From Robiginitomaculum sp. (GTDB lineage: Bacteria; Pseudomonadota; Alphaproteobacteria; Caulobacterales; Maricaulaceae): 64,000 bases of DNA. The first letter of the stretch is position 1. Each line of letters opens with the position of its first letter. This document shows, in pieces, positions 63,947-64,000 of this stretch. The notes below the pieces were generated by a model, which was not told the DNA's origin, did no database searches, and worked only from the letters and a program-made list of their open reading frames with translations. Where the stretch lies: positions 62,001-126,000 of the forward strand of contig NVWK01000005.1 of the NCBI GenBank assembly GCA_002733605.1, given 5' to 3'. The position numbers and the translations under genes were made by a program.

Positions 63947-63974
63947 AACGGAGCTTTTGGCTCCGTTTTTTTTT
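63947..63974 (+). terminator. Rho-independent terminator after TonB receptor
   Basis: AACGGAGC (63947-63954) pairs with GCTCCGTT (63960-63967) around a 5-nt loop and is followed by a T-run to 63974. It lies 25 bp after the stop codon of the receptor gene. Confidence 0.9.
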
Positions 63975-64000
63975 GCCTGTTCACTGTAGGGGCATTTAAA

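Overview
The window looks like a chromosomal segment of a marine-type alphaproteobacterium, probably near the Caulobacterales/Hyphomonadales or Kordiimonadales. The grounds are a DUF1134/EipA envelope protein, an NDUFA9-like epimerase beside uppP, several TonB-dependent receptors and no porins, TPR-sulfotransferase and S9/M1 peptidase genes, and an infC, rpmI-rplT, pheST, lepA translation block. The genus is not resolved. No rRNA, CRISPR array or intact insertion sequence was seen.

Positions 1-4711 hold a flavinylation and metal-uptake locus. A partial apbE (cut by the window edge), a Tat-exported FMN-binding protein and an outer-membrane barrel protein run leftward. A TonB-dependent receptor and a PepSY membrane protein run rightward. 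A perfect 33-bp palindrome sits in the divergent promoter. A TolB-like lipoprotein (4766-6373) and an orphan nuclease-like gene (6571-7215) follow.

Positions 7216-35190 are accessory DNA bordered by tRNA signals. On the left are a 3' fragment of tRNA-Arg(CCT) at 7596-7640 and a degenerate tRNA-Leu-like 3' end at 7344-7368. On the right is an intact tRNA-Leu(CAG) with a P4-type integrase pointing away from it. A paired ACCCCC repeat with 12-bp period is nearly identical at both ends (7420-7438 and 34972-34992).

The left two thirds (7993-24286) form an aerobic catabolic cluster. It has two flavin monooxygenases, an extradiol-type VOC dioxygenase, a second VOC protein, a GST-type isomerase, a C-C hydrolase, an FAH-family hydrolase, a beta-keto-acid cleavage enzyme, a cupin, a P450, a metallo-beta-lactamase-fold enzyme, a TonB receptor and two LysR regulators. 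The most economical reading is uptake, hydroxylation, ring cleavage and side-chain cleavage of an aromatic or polycyclic substrate I cannot name.

The right third (24576-34938) is A+T-rich and defence-like. It carries McrBC, a small membrane protein overlapping a ribbon-helix-helix gene, a ParB/Srx-fold protein with a HEPN-like C-terminus, a PD-(D/E)XK protein, an iteron-like TGGGACAG region, an AlpA-type regulator, an orphan 366-aa protein and the integrase.

Positions 35191-64000 are core chromosome: NDUFA9-like epimerase, uppP, acyltransferase, M1 aminopeptidase and serine hydrolase lipid/envelope enzymes, a CDF exporter, queG, and a glycosyltransferase. Next come infC (with an apparent ATA start), a small membrane protein and a truncated haemoglobin, then rpmI-rplT, pheST, eipA, lepA, an S9 peptidase, a TPR-sulfotransferase and a third TonB receptor closed by a clear terminator.
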